Positions 1 to 7,519 are shown, counted from the first letter of the stretch. The stretch: DNA of 43,088 nucleotides from a bacterium (GCA_022774325.1 JALFNN010000002.1:1-43088); one strand, 5' to 3'. Notes: generated from the sequence alone by a model not told the origin. Numbers and translations are program-made.

Positions 1-255
1 GATGCAGAAACCCTTTATGATATCACCAAAACAGGATTCGAAGATGTCTCTGAGTATGAACTTTTTATTCGCTGTTTTTCAGAGCAGTCCATTGTCGAAC
101 AGGGAAAACGTCGCTGGATTACTAAGGAAGATAACCTCGGCAATTCAACCATGCTGTTAAATCCAACTGATCCTGAGGCTACATACCGAAGGAAAGCAGG
201 GAAAGAATATCGCGGCTATGTGGCTAATGTAGAGGAAACTGTTGGGATCGTGTGA
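1..255 (+). pseudogene. Transposase fragment (IS1182-like DDE family), partial
   Basis: The reading frame is open from the first base to a TGA at 253-255 (84 residues). It carries segments typical of the middle of IS1182-type DDE transposases of Clostridia: GFEDVSEYELFIRC, then NPTDPEATYRRKAGKEYRG and YVANVEETVG. After VEETVG the family normally continues into the catalytic half with a VTDY-type stretch. Here the frame leaves the family consensus at about base 244 and stops three codons later. The start lies outside the window. The gene is therefore cut at its 3' side and inactive in this copy. The DNA immediately after it belongs to a signal peptidase gene, so this is a rearrangement junction. 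The family call is from recalled consensus, not a search. Confidence 0.75.
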
Positions 256-602
256 CATCGGTCCAAAATGATGGTGCAAGACACATTTTTGTGACAAAAG
301 GAGATGCAAATCAGACAGAGGATCCGTATTTAACTTCGGAAGAAGATGTGATTGGTAAAGTTATCTGCATTTCATATCCGTTGGGAGTTGCAGTACATCT
401 GCTGTCCAATCCTTTGATTTTTATACCGCTTATTCTCCTTCCTTTGTTCTTTATACTGATCTATAACTTGATCTATTCTGTTAAAGTTACAAAAGGTATT
501 ATTCGTGAAGAGGAAGAAGCGGCTGTGCGGGAAGCTGTGGAAGCGATTCGTAAGAAAAGGGCAGAAGAAGAGGAGGAAAAGAATGATTCAAAATCCAAGT
601 AG
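252..602 (+). pseudogene. Signal peptidase I, archaeal/SipW-type (S26B), 3' remnant
   Basis: The frame after the transposase fragment encodes HIFVTKGDANQTEDPYLT followed by EEDVIGKV. This is the conserved C-terminal block of S26B signal peptidases (TKGDAN, then G-K-V), which remove signal peptides from secreted or pilin-like proteins. The N-terminal membrane anchor and the segment with the catalytic serine are missing. A hydrophobic membrane segment (about residues 45-72) and a charged tail rich in E and K follow. The apparent GTG start at 252 is only where the open frame begins at the junction; no ribosome site precedes it. The 3' end overlaps the prepilin peptidase start by 20 bases, as in an operon. 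The pairing of a signal peptidase and a prepilin peptidase suggests a former Tad/Flp-like pilus or secretion locus (inference). Confidence 0.72.
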
Positions 603-1101
603 TGTCTTTCATGGCCTCATGGAATATGATTCAATAGCGTTAAACCTGAGAAATCTGGTATTTTTCTTCTGTCTGCTATATTTGTCAGTAGAAGATCTGA
701 AAAGATACAGGATTCCGGATAAATGTCTGGGAATCTCTGTAATTGCATGGTGCATGGCAATACCATTTGCATATCAGGATTATGGTGGATGGAGTGGTAT
801 TGCTGTGCATTTACTGGCTGCTGTAGTATACGGCGGCGGCGTACTTATTCTTTCCATTCTTATTGAGCAAATCTTTAAAAAAGAAAGCCTTGGCGGCGGT
901 GATGTGAAATTAATTGCTGTCATGGGACTGTATCTTGGTATGAATTTATCATTGTATGCATTGTTCTTTGCATGTATTTTCGGTTTGGTTATATTGCTTA
1001 TAAGTTATAAGAGCCGTGAGGGAAAGGGTGGAGTAATTCCATTTGGACCGGCTCTTGCGGCAGCAACCATGTTGATGGTTTTGTGGGGACAGGTTCCGTG
1101 A
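583..1101 (+). CDS. Prepilin peptidase (A24 family), possibly 3'-altered
   Basis: The product is 172 residues if started at the ATG at 583, chosen because an AGAGGAGGAAAAG ribosome site lies just upstream; an earlier in-frame ATG at 505 has none. It is a polytopic membrane aspartic peptidase that cleaves type IV prepilin-like leaders. The first catalytic aspartate region is seen as SVEDLKRYRIPD and the second as the GGGD motif in SLGGGDVKLIAVMG. The typical closing block IPFGPALAAAT is present. The protein ends abruptly as LMVLWGQVP within a 22-bp repeat that recurs at 1959-1980, so the natural last residues may have been replaced. It overlaps the signal peptidase remnant upstream. No pilin or secretion ATPase gene is visible in the window. 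Confidence 0.8.
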   Translation: MIQNPSSVFHGLMEYDSIALNLRNLVFFFCLLYLSVEDLKRYRIPDKCLGISVIAWCMAIPFAYQDYGGWSGIAVHLLAAVVYGGGVLILSILIEQIFKKESLGGGDVKLIAVMGLYLGMNLSLYALFFACIFGLVILLISYKSREGKGGVIPFGPALAAATMLMVLWGQVP

Positions 1102-1104
1102 CTC
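1083..1104 (+). repeat. 22-bp direct repeat, copy 1
   Basis: The sequence GTGGGGACAGGTTCC followed by GTGACTC matches the copy at 1959-1980 at 20 of 22 bases, same strand. It supplies the last codons and stop of the prepilin peptidase gene. The two copies bracket about 0.9 kb of degraded genes. Confidence 0.7.
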
Positions 1105-1116
1105 ATTTATTCGGAA

Positions 1117-1589
1117 ATGGAACGGAAGATTTTGCCGAACAAAGATGCGTTTCGCCAGTTTACGACTACATCTGCAGAGTTGTATGCGATTTATCTGAAT
1201 GATTTCCTCGAAGCGCTTGCCACAGGAGTTTATAAAAAGACTTCAGATAAGTTGAAGATTTTTCTTGCCGCGAATGGGACGACGAAGATCACTTCGCTCT
1301 ACAAATATTGTCCTTTGCTGTGCTGGCAGAAGAATTTCACAAAAATGCGTCTTTCCTTTCCGGGCAGTTCAGCAAAGAGACCGAGATGAGTATGACCGAT
1401 TACATTCATCACGCCCGAATTCGTGCGGCGGTTCAGTACTTTAATACGACACAGATGTCGGTCACGCAGATGGCGACAAGCGTTGGGATGGATAATTTCG
1501 GATATTTCTCGAGGATTTTCCGAAGAGAGATCGGAATGAGCCCGCGGGAATATAAGAAGATGGTATCGGGCGGGAAAAGTGGGAAATAA
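1117..1589 (+). pseudogene. AraC-family transcription regulator, frameshifted remnant
   Basis: Two overlapping frames together make an AraC-type protein. The frame open from 1117 gives a poorly recognisable N-terminal part ending near KITSLYKY. From about 1305 the family signature continues in another frame: VLAEEFHKNASFLSGQF, TDYIHHARIRAAVQYF, VTQMATSVGMDNFGYFSRIF, then IGMSPREYKK. That second part is a nearly complete double helix-turn-helix DNA-binding domain, and it ends at a TAA at 1587-1589. A single frameshift around 1295-1310 separates the halves, and there is no ribosome site for the second frame. The target and original neighbours cannot be told. The regulator is very probably inactive. 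Confidence 0.75.
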
Positions 1590-1673
1590 AATTCGCAGCA
1601 TCATTATAATCGTAAAGAAAAATCATTATACTAAAAATAGAAATAAAAATAGAATCTATTAAAGGAGGCATTT

Positions 1674-1873
1674 ATGGCAAGAACAGTAGGAATTGGGATA
1701 CAGGATTTTGAAAAATAATAACGAATAAATGCTTCTATATAGATAAGACGGATTTTATCCGTGAATGGTGGGAAAGCAAGGATGATGTGACACTAATTAC
1801 CCGTCCGAGGCGCTTTGGAAAAACGTTAACTATGAGTATGTTGGAGAAGTTTTTCTCACTTGATTATGCAGGG
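1674..1873 (+). pseudogene. AAA-ATPase-like protein, 5' stub
   Basis: An AAAGGAGG ribosome site at 1661-1668 precedes an ATG at 1674. The first frame reads ARTVGIGIQDFEK and then hits TAA. Allowing for one missing base in the A-run at 1711-1715, the frame continues as IITNKCFYIDKTDFIREWW and LITRPRRFGKTLTMSMLEKF. This is the start of the predicted AAA-ATPase family fused to a nuclease-like C-terminal domain (PF09820 type) that is common in Lachnospiraceae; RPRRFGKT is its Walker A. The similarity ends near 1873, just before a run of nine G. Only about 65 of the usual 500 or more residues remain. It is a dead gene with two lesions, a frameshift and a truncation. Confidence 0.75.
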
Positions 1874-1874
1874 C

Positions 1875-1883
1875 GGGGGGGGG
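1875..1883 (+). repeat. Homopolymer tract of nine G
   Basis: Nine consecutive G bases directly follow the point where the AAA-ATPase stub loses its family similarity. Such a tract is rare in AT-rich DNA. It may mark the rearrangement point or be a slippage site; no intact gene depends on it here. Confidence 0.8.
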
Positions 1884-1954
1884 TGTCCGAAAAACAGGTA
1901 CTACACTAATTCGCGTGTCCACTGTTATGGGTACATTATAACTCATTAGTTGAG

Positions 1955-2006
1955 AGTCGTGGGGACAGGTCCCTTGACTCCCCTCCAACTCCCCATCCCC
2001 ACGACT
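1955..2006. repeat. Inverted repeat at the right edge of the debris, with direct repeat copy 2
   Basis: AGTCGTGGGGA at 1955-1965 is the exact reverse complement of TCCCCACGACT at 1996-2006, an 11-bp stem with a 30-base loop. The left arm overlaps copy 2 (1959-1980) of the 22-bp repeat found at 1083-1104. Such GGGGACAGG elements look like ends of small non-coding mobile or REP-like sequences; no transposase is encoded with it here (inference). Confidence 0.6.
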
Positions 2007-2018
2007 ACCACTATTTTC

Positions 2019-2047
2019 TTGACAAAATAACCGTAAACGGTTAAAAT
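2019..2047 (+). promoter_or_regulatory. Promoter with palindromic operator for the first HTH-Uma2 gene
   Basis: TTGACA (2019-2024), a 17-base spacer and TAAAAT (2042-2047) form a good housekeeping promoter 30 bases upstream of the GTG start. The spacer contains the perfect palindrome AACCGTAAACGGTT at 2029-2042 (6-bp arms, 2-base centre). A further half-site, AACGGTT, lies at 2054-2060. A repressor bound there would block the promoter. The adjacent gene has an XRE-type helix-turn-helix, so autorepression is the simplest reading (inference). Confidence 0.75.
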
Positions 2048-2076
2048 ATAAAAAACGGTTAAAGGAGATAGAGGCA

Positions 2077-2862
2077 GTGATTTCTGATATATTAAAACGA
2101 AAAAAGGAAGAAAAGGGTATGACCACCGAGGCACTATCTCGACTTTCCGGAGTACCGGTGGGAACGATCAATAAGATTTTGAACGGGGAAACCAGGTCGC
2201 CCAGATACGATACGCTGATGGCACTTGAGAAAGTTCTTCTGGATAAGAAGGATACGGATGAATATCTTGTCATACGGGATTCGCAGGCGGCTTTGGAATA
2301 TCAGGGGTGTGGACCGTATACGATAGAAGATTACCGGGCACTTCCGCAAGAGGTGCGTGCAGAACTGATTGATGGGGAATTGATTTTTATGGAAGCGCCA
2401 GGCACTGCACATCAGATTCTTGTGATGAAGATTGCATTTTTATTAGAATTATTTATACGAGAGAATAAAGGAGAATGTTTGGTGCTTCCGGCTCCTCTTG
2501 ATGTACAGCTGGATTGCGATGATAAGACGCTGGTTCAGCCTGATATTGTAGTACTGTGCAAGAAAGAAAAACTTGTAAAAGAAGGTATTTACGGAGCACC
2601 GGATATGGTGATTGAGGTTACGTCGCCTTCTACCAGAAGAATGGATTTTGCCAAAAAGATGGTGAAATATGATAATGCCGGTGTGCGGGAATATTGGATT
2701 GTTGATCTTCGGAAGAAAAAAGTGGTGACGTATCACCTGGAAGAGGACCCGATGCCGTCCCTTTATACATTCCGGGATAAGATCCCGGTTCAGATTTTTG
2801 ATGAAAAATTAGAGATAGATTTTGCAGGACTTGCAGATGTATTAGAAAGCATACCTGAGTAA
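2077..2862 (+). CDS. XRE helix-turn-helix / Uma2 (PD-(D/E)XK) fusion protein
   Basis: The 261-residue protein starts at GTG 2077 after a GGAGATAGAGG ribosome site. Residues 1-55 are an XRE-type DNA-binding domain (EALSRLSGVPVGTINKILNG). Residues 85-250 are a Uma2 family domain (DUF820), a restriction-endonuclease-like fold. The family landmarks visible are LPQEVRAELIDGELIFMEAP, the acidic motif QPDIVV, VIEVTSPSTRRMD with the likely catalytic glutamate, then YDNAGVREYWIVD. Uma2 proteins are widespread but poorly characterised; nuclease activity is predicted from the fold and I know of no clear physiological role. It stands alone between pseudogenes with its own promoter. A paralogue with the same layout lies at 9517-10311. 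Domain calls are firm, function is not. Confidence 0.88.
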   Translation: MISDILKRKKEEKGMTTEALSRLSGVPVGTINKILNGETRSPRYDTLMALEKVLLDKKDTDEYLVIRDSQAALEYQGCGPYTIEDYRALPQEVRAELIDGELIFMEAPGTAHQILVMKIAFLLELFIRENKGECLVLPAPLDVQLDCDDKTLVQPDIVVLCKKEKLVKEGIYGAPDMVIEVTSPSTRRMDFAKKMVKYDNAGVREYWIVDLRKKKVVTYHLEEDPMPSLYTFRDKIPVQIFDEKLEIDFAGLADVLESIPE

Positions 2863-3065
2863 TGCGAGCAGGTGGTGACGGGGCTCGTTTGTCAGAGAGG
2901 GCTCATCCTTGCGGCTGAACTGTTATGTTTTTGGAGAATTTTGGGGAAAATGCCTGAATAACTGTGAGAAGATTGTGAAAAATTGTCGAAATGTCTTGAT
3001 GGCAACACGTAAATAATGCAAACTGTAATAAGTAGAAATCAAAACTACGTTGCGAGGTATTGGGT

Positions 3066-3452
3066 ATGGTTCAAATTATTACAGACTCTTCAACACTGCA
3101 CACGGTGGAGGAGGCAAATGCATTGGGAGTCGAGACGTTGCCTCTTTGTGTCAATATTGACGATCTGGAAGGGCGCGACCTTCAGATGGATATGAAAGAT
3201 TTTTATGAAAGGATTCGTAAGGGACAGATTCCCAGAAGTTCCCAGCCGCCAATTGGTGAGGTGGTGGATATGTTTGATAAATACAAGGATTCAGACATTA
3301 TCAATATCACCATAGCGGACGGACTTTCCGGTACATATCAAAGTGCGTGCGCGGCGAAGGAAATGTCAGAAAATCGGGAGCGGATTATGGTCTTCAACTG
3401 CAGGACGCTTTGCGGTCCGCATTGCGTGGCGATTCAGTATATTGAAAAATAG
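3066..3452 (+). pseudogene. DegV family fatty-acid-binding protein, truncated
   Basis: The ATG at 3066 (GAGG just upstream) opens a frame beginning MVQIITDSSTLHTVEEANAL, the signature start of DegV proteins, which bind fatty acids (FakB role with FakA kinase). The family blocks FYERIRKGQIPRSSQPPIGE and IADGLSGTYQSACAA are intact. After about residue 115 the similarity fails (NCRTLCGPHCVAIQYIEK) and the frame stops. It has 128 residues against the usual 280 or so, so the whole C-terminal half, including part of the lipid pocket, is missing. The 3' end faces the converging YfcC remnant 60 bases away. It is probably non-functional; a shortened product cannot be excluded because the start and reading frame are undamaged. 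Confidence 0.82.
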
Positions 3453-3511
3453 CAGGAAAAGGGGGAGGTCGCATAGCGCTCTCCCCAGTGTTTTTTGAAA
3501 TACATCCAACA

Positions 3512-4456
3512 TTAGTAACCAATTCCCATCCCAAAGAGCAGGAGCAGGCTTGTAAGTACAAGATTCAGAGTCTGGAATTTCCAGCTCCATTTCACCCAGG
3601 TACCATAGTTTACATCCGCAAGACCCAGACCGATCAGAAGAACCGGATTTGTCGGGTAGAATACATTGGAGAAGCCGTCGCCGAACGCGAATGCCGCAAC
3701 GCAGAGCTGGGCAGAGATCCTGAATACCTGTGCAACCGGAACAATCAGCGGCATCAGCAGAAAGGCTTTGGCAGAACCCGATGGAATGAAGAAGTTCATG
3801 ATCAGTACAAATGCAAGGGCGCGGAACCAGATTCCCGAGAACATCGGAAGTCTGGCAAGCTCCTGTGCTACACCTACGGTAAATGGATTGCAGACTCCGG
3901 CAGCAAACCCACAGCCTACGGCAAGAAGACTCATGCCGACACCGGTAAGAGGATCCCATCCCAGGCTGACGGCCAGCGCAACGACGATCGGAACCAACGG
4001 AATGCATTCTTCGAAGGACCCGATAAAAGAACCGAGGGCCATGAAGAACAAGGTGATGACGGCCAGAAGCTGGTAGCGTTTCTGGCCGAATCGGCTGGTA
4101 ATTCTGTCCAGCATATATTTCATAAGATTACATTTCTCAAGACTGTTAAAAACGCCTCCGATCACCAGGAGGAAGACGATAACGGCAATCAAAGCTCCGC
4201 TTCCTTCTGAGCTGAGAACGAGAAGTGGGGAAAAGATCCATTTCCAGAACGGAATTCCGCCTTCTACATAAGAAAATCCTGCTTCGGTATCGATTACCGT
4301 ATTTCCGGATGCATCTGTGAGTCTGGCGTATTCACCTCCCGGGATCAGGAATGTAAGTATGTAGGTGAGTACCATCAGAACAAAGATGACTGCGATTGCG
4401 GTCAGGAAAGAACGTGTGCTGATATTTAGGCCTTTTTTCTGTTTTTGTGTTCCTAT
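3512..4456 (-). pseudogene. YfcC/DcuC-type membrane transporter with lost start and internal deletion
   Basis: This minus-strand frame encodes a polytopic transporter of the YfcC family (PF03606; dicarboxylate or amino-acid transport). The N-terminal half has the family blocks LTYILTFLIPGGEY, FVLVIGG-like helices and GCGFAAGVCNPFTVGVAQ. The C-terminal block NFFIPSGSAKAFLLMPLIVP and FGDGFSNVFYPTNPVLL is joined directly to it near position 3808. The usual 130-150 residue middle part (several helices) is absent, in frame. The first ATG (4375) lies inside the first membrane helix. The natural N-terminus (IGTQKQKKGLNISTRSFLTA) is encoded upstream without any ATG, GTG or TTG. An AGAGAGGGG ribosome site sits just before an ATA codon at 4456. 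I read it as a start-codon mutation plus a deletion, so a pseudogene. Confidence 0.8.
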
Positions 4457-4499
4457 TTTTTCCCCTCTCTGTTAGAATAGTTATAAGGTATTTGCTACG

Positions 4500-4528
4500 A
4501 TTATATACTCCCGGGTAAGCTAAGTCAA
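4500..4528 (-). promoter_or_regulatory. Promoter of the YfcC-type gene
   Basis: On the minus strand TTGACT (4528-4523), a 17-base spacer and TATAAT (4505-4500) form a near-consensus promoter. It would start transcription near 4493, about 37 bases before the ATA codon at 4456. This places the original translation start at 4456 rather than at the internal ATG. Confidence 0.75.
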
Positions 4529-4771
4529 TAAAAGAGGGGGTGGCACTTTGCGGAGAAAGGAACGGGAAGATTTATGGCTTAAACCGGATCATGAAGCATG
4601 TTTCGGGGCAAAGCGAATGGTCTTATGAGGAAAGCATGCTTCGGAGCGTCGGAGTTTTTAAGCTTAAAGCGGAAGAAATGAGCTGTAAGGAACAACAACG
4701 ATGAGACATGTCTATTTCCGCGGCAATTGAATGATGCTTGTAAAATGGCGAAAGAGAGAAGGAAACAAGGA
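4529..4771. other. Intergenic stretch between the YfcC remnant and ppk, nothing recognised
   Basis: About 240 bases with only tiny open frames, none with a convincing ribosome site or family resemblance. I saw no clear promoter for ppk, no terminator and no RNA fold. The short frame from 4548 (26 residues) was considered and not accepted. Confidence 0.5.
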
Positions 4772-6853
4772 ATGAAGAATAAGAAACAAAGTGAAAAGAA
4801 GAATCAAAACCTGTGTATGACAAACAGAGAATTGTCATGGCTTCAGTTTAATGAACGAGTGTTAAATGAAGCCGGGAATCCAAGAGTGCCTTTGGCAGAA
4901 AGGATGACATTTGCGTCTATTTTCCAGACAAATCTGGATGAATTTTTCATGGTACGTGTCGGTACGCTCCTTATGCAGATGCAGTCTTCGGAAGAAATTA
5001 TAGAGAATAAAACTGGCATGAATAGTAAAGAGCAGGTCAAGGAGATTCTCAAACGTGTGAACGTGCTTGAAGAGAAGAAGGCAAAAATATATGAGCAGCT
5101 TATGGGTGAACTGGAGCCTGAGGGAATCCGTATCATTAATTTTAACAAGTTGTCCGCGGAAGAAGGAAAACTTCTGGAGAAGTATTTTGACGCGCATATT
5201 GCCCCGTTCCTTTCTCCGATGATCATCGGGAAGCAGCAGCCGTTTCCGTTCCTTGCAAATAAACAGTTGTATGCGATTGTTTTACTTGAAACACCGAAGG
5301 GCAAGAGAAGAACCGGACTGGTTCCCTGCTCCAACAGTGTGTTTAAACGGCTGATTGAGATCCCTACAAGGCCCGGAACCTTTATGCTGTCAGAAGAACT
5401 GATCCTTCATTTCGTTTCCAAATTGTATTCAAAATATATTGTGAAAGAAAAATCTATCATGCGTGTCACGCGTAATGCGGATATTGATGCGACAGAGATA
5501 TATGACGAAGATCTTGACTACAGAGATATGATGGAACAGTTGATCAAGCGTCGTACCAGGCTGAATCCGGTGCGAGTGGAGTTCAGCCGCAGTATCAATA
5601 AAAAGACAAAGCAGGAAATTGCCCGTTTCCTGAAAATCGGGGCGGATCATATTATTGATGTGAAGACGCCGCTGGATCTGTCTTTTGTTTTCGCACTCCA
5701 GACCTATCTTCGCGATAAACCGGAATTGTTTTATGAGAAACGCAGTCCGAGACTCAGCCCGGCGCTGAACCTGAAAGAAAATCTGTTTAATCAGATTGAG
5801 AAGAAGGATGTGCTGCTTTCCTATCCGTATGAAAGCATGAAGCCGTTCTTGCAGCTCCTTCAGGAAGCGGCAGAAGATGAGTCTGTCGTTTCTATTAAAA
5901 TGACGCTCTATCGTGTCGCAGAGCGAAGCAAGATCATTGACACGTTGATCGAGGCTGCCGAAAATGGCAAGGAAGTTGTTGTTCTGGTTGAACTGAGAGC
6001 AAGATTTGACGAGGCGAATAATATTGAAATGTCCCACAGGCTTGAGGATGCCGGATGTCAGATCCTTTATGGACTTGGAGACTATAAGGTTCATTCCAAA
6101 CTGTGTCTGATCACACGCAAAACGGAAACGGGATTTGCTTACATAACCCAGATCGGAACCGGAAATTATAATGAAAAAACATCAAGGCTTTACACAGATC
6201 TTTCTCTGATCACGGCAAGACAGTCCATAGGAGCAGAAGCAGCAGAGATATTTACCGCGCTGCAGAAGGGAGAAGTGGTCGAGCATACGAACGAACTCCT
6301 TGTCGCGCCGAAATGTCTGCAGAACAAGGTAGTGGATATGATCGATGCGGAGATTGAGAAGGTGAAACAGGGCAGTACAGGATATGTGGGGGTGAAGATC
6401 AATTCGCTTACGGATAAGGTTCTGATCGATAAGATGATCGAGGCTTCGCAGGCCGGAGTGAAAATTGATCTGATCGTCAGAGGTATCTGCTGTCTGAAAC
6501 CGGGTGTGAAAGGCATGACAGAGAATATTCATGTGATCAGTGTTGTCGGGCGTTTCCTTGAACACTCCAGAATCTACCGCTTCGGAAGGGGAGATGAGGA
6601 GAAGATTTACATTGCATCTGCCGACTTTATGACCAGAAATACGGTTCGCCGTGTGGAAGTGGCTGCTCCGATTTATGACCAGGATATCCGCACCAGAATC
6701 CGTCATATATTTGACACGATGATGATGGATGATGAGAAAGGAAAAGAACAGAATTCAGAAGGAGAATACTGCGACCGGTCTGTAAATGCAGAAAAACTGA
6801 ACTCTCAGGAATTCTTCTATCAGGAAGCATATGATATGGAAAATGGAAGATAG
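4772..6853 (+). CDS. ppk1: Polyphosphate kinase 1
   Basis: Ppk1 reversibly makes inorganic polyphosphate from ATP and is normally membrane-associated. The 693-residue length is standard. The N-terminal block NRELSWLQFNERVL with FASIFQTNLDEFFMVRVG is diagnostic. The phosphorylated histidine lies in YKVHSKLCLI (His441) and the second essential histidine in FLEHSRIYRF (His598). The phosphate-binding block VSIKMTLYRVAERSKI is also present. I chose the ATG at 4772 because AGAAGGAAACAAGGA precedes it; in-frame ATGs at 4727 and 4745 lack a good site but would only add a basic tail. It is followed by a strong terminator, so it appears to be a single-gene unit. No ppx phosphatase gene is adjacent. Confidence 0.95.
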   Translation: MKNKKQSEKKNQNLCMTNRELSWLQFNERVLNEAGNPRVPLAERMTFASIFQTNLDEFFMVRVGTLLMQMQSSEEIIENKTGMNSKEQVKEILKRVNVLEEKKAKIYEQLMGELEPEGIRIINFNKLSAEEGKLLEKYFDAHIAPFLSPMIIGKQQPFPFLANKQLYAIVLLETPKGKRRTGLVPCSNSVFKRLIEIPTRPGTFMLSEELILHFVSKLYSKYIVKEKSIMRVTRNADIDATEIYDEDLDYRDMMEQLIKRRTRLNPVRVEFSRSINKKTKQEIARFLKIGADHIIDVKTPLDLSFVFALQTYLRDKPELFYEKRSPRLSPALNLKENLFNQIEKKDVLLSYPYESMKPFLQLLQEAAEDESVVSIKMTLYRVAERSKIIDTLIEAAENGKEVVVLVELRARFDEANNIEMSHRLEDAGCQILYGLGDYKVHSKLCLITRKTETGFAYITQIGTGNYNEKTSRLYTDLSLITARQSIGAEAAEIFTALQKGEVVEHTNELLVAPKCLQNKVVDMIDAEIEKVKQGSTGYVGVKINSLTDKVLIDKMIEASQAGVKIDLIVRGICCLKPGVKGMTENIHVISVVGRFLEHSRIYRFGRGDEEKIYIASADFMTRNTVRRVEVAAPIYDQDIRTRIRHIFDTMMMDDEKGKEQNSEGEYCDRSVNAEKLNSQEFFYQEAYDMENGR

Positions 6854-6861
6854 TTTGTAAA

Positions 6862-6906
6862 TAATCCGGCAAAACACGGGAAATATGTGTTTTGCCGGAT
6901 TTTTAA
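6862..6906 (+). terminator. Intrinsic terminator after ppk1
   Basis: ATCCGGCAAAACA (6864-6876) pairs perfectly with TGTTTTGCCGGAT (6888-6900), 13 bp, followed by TTTTT. Confidence 0.9.
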
Positions 6907-6952
6907 TAGCTGTGGACGGAAGGAGAATTTGCCGGATAACAAAAAGAAAACC

Positions 6953-6981
6953 TTGACTTTGCGGGGACTGTATGTTACACT
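6953..6981 (+). promoter_or_regulatory. Promoter of the rpmG-secE-nusG-rplKA operon
   Basis: TTGACT (6953-6958), a 17-base spacer and TACACT (6976-6981). The 130-base leader that follows contains a short hairpin GACAGC/GCTGTC at 7056-7074 without a U-tract, and leads to the GTG of rpmG. Confidence 0.7.
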
Positions 6982-7114
6982 ATCCTAGCGAATGGAAGTT
7001 ATAGGTCTTTTTTTTATGCCTATTTTTAGCAGAATTCCGGAGACGGGATTTTGCAGACAGCCTCGCAAGCTGTCGTGTAACTGAAAATTAGAACATAAAA
7101 GCGAGGTGGAAGTT

Positions 7115-7264
7115 GTGCGTACAAGAATTACACTGGAATGTACAGAATGCAAACATCGTAACTACAACATGACAAAGGATAAGAAATCTCATCCGGAGCG
7201 CATGGAGACAAAGAAATACTGTAGATTCTGCAAATCACACACATTACACAAAGAGACGAAATAG
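7115..7264 (+). CDS. rpmG: 50S ribosomal protein L33
   Basis: The 49-residue protein starts at GTG 7115 after a GCGAGGTGG ribosome site. It has the zinc-ribbon form of L33: CTEC near the start ([11 protein letters not shown]) and CRFC near the end ([13 protein letters not shown]), so it binds zinc rather than being the zinc-independent paralogue. L33 sits on the 50S subunit near the E site. It is the first gene of the operon, with secE 22 bases downstream, the usual order in Bacillota. Confidence 0.95.
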   Translation: MRTRITLECTECKHRNYNMTKDKKSHPERMETKKYCRFCKSHTLHKETK

Positions 7265-7286
7265 TCGTTGAAGGGAAGTGAATGTT

Positions 7287-7484
7287 ATGGGAGATGCTAA
7301 AGAAACCCGCAAGACACCGTTTTTCAAAGGTGTAAAAGCAGAGTTTAAGAAGATTATCTGGCCAGACAAAACCACACTTGCCAAACAGACAGCGGCAGTC
7401 GTATCTGTTTCTGTTTTGCTGGGAGCGATTATCGCGATTACCGATATTCTTGTAAAATACGGAATTGATTTCTTAGTAAGATAA
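7287..7484 (+). CDS. secE: Preprotein translocase subunit SecE
   Basis: SecE is the essential small membrane subunit that clamps SecY in the SecYEG channel. The protein has 65 residues, typical of the short single-helix Bacillota form. The conserved amphipathic segment AEFKKIIWPDKTTL is followed by one membrane helix (AVVSVSVLLGAIIAITDILV). The ATG at 7287 is chosen because AAGGGAAG lies about 10 bases upstream; the GTG at 7278 would sit on the ribosome site. It lies between rpmG and nusG as in most bacteria; a tRNA-Trp gene often found before secE is absent. Confidence 0.94.
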   Translation: MGDAKETRKTPFFKGVKAEFKKIIWPDKTTLAKQTAAVVSVSVLLGAIIAITDILVKYGIDFLVR

Positions 7485-7519
7485 GATACTGATAATGGTA
7501 ACACAGGAAAGGTGATATT

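Noticed and set aside
3488-4210. Long plus-strand open frames opposite the YfcC remnant
   Set aside because: The minus-strand frame has clear transporter motifs; the plus-strand frames are compositional shadows without ribosome sites or family resemblance.
4548-4628. Short open frame (26 residues) upstream of ppk1
   Set aside because: No convincing ribosome site, no recognised family and no continuation; such short frames are expected by chance.
7056-7074. Hairpin in the rpmG leader as a terminator or attenuator
   Set aside because: The stem is only 6 bp with no U-tract; no regulatory claim can be supported.
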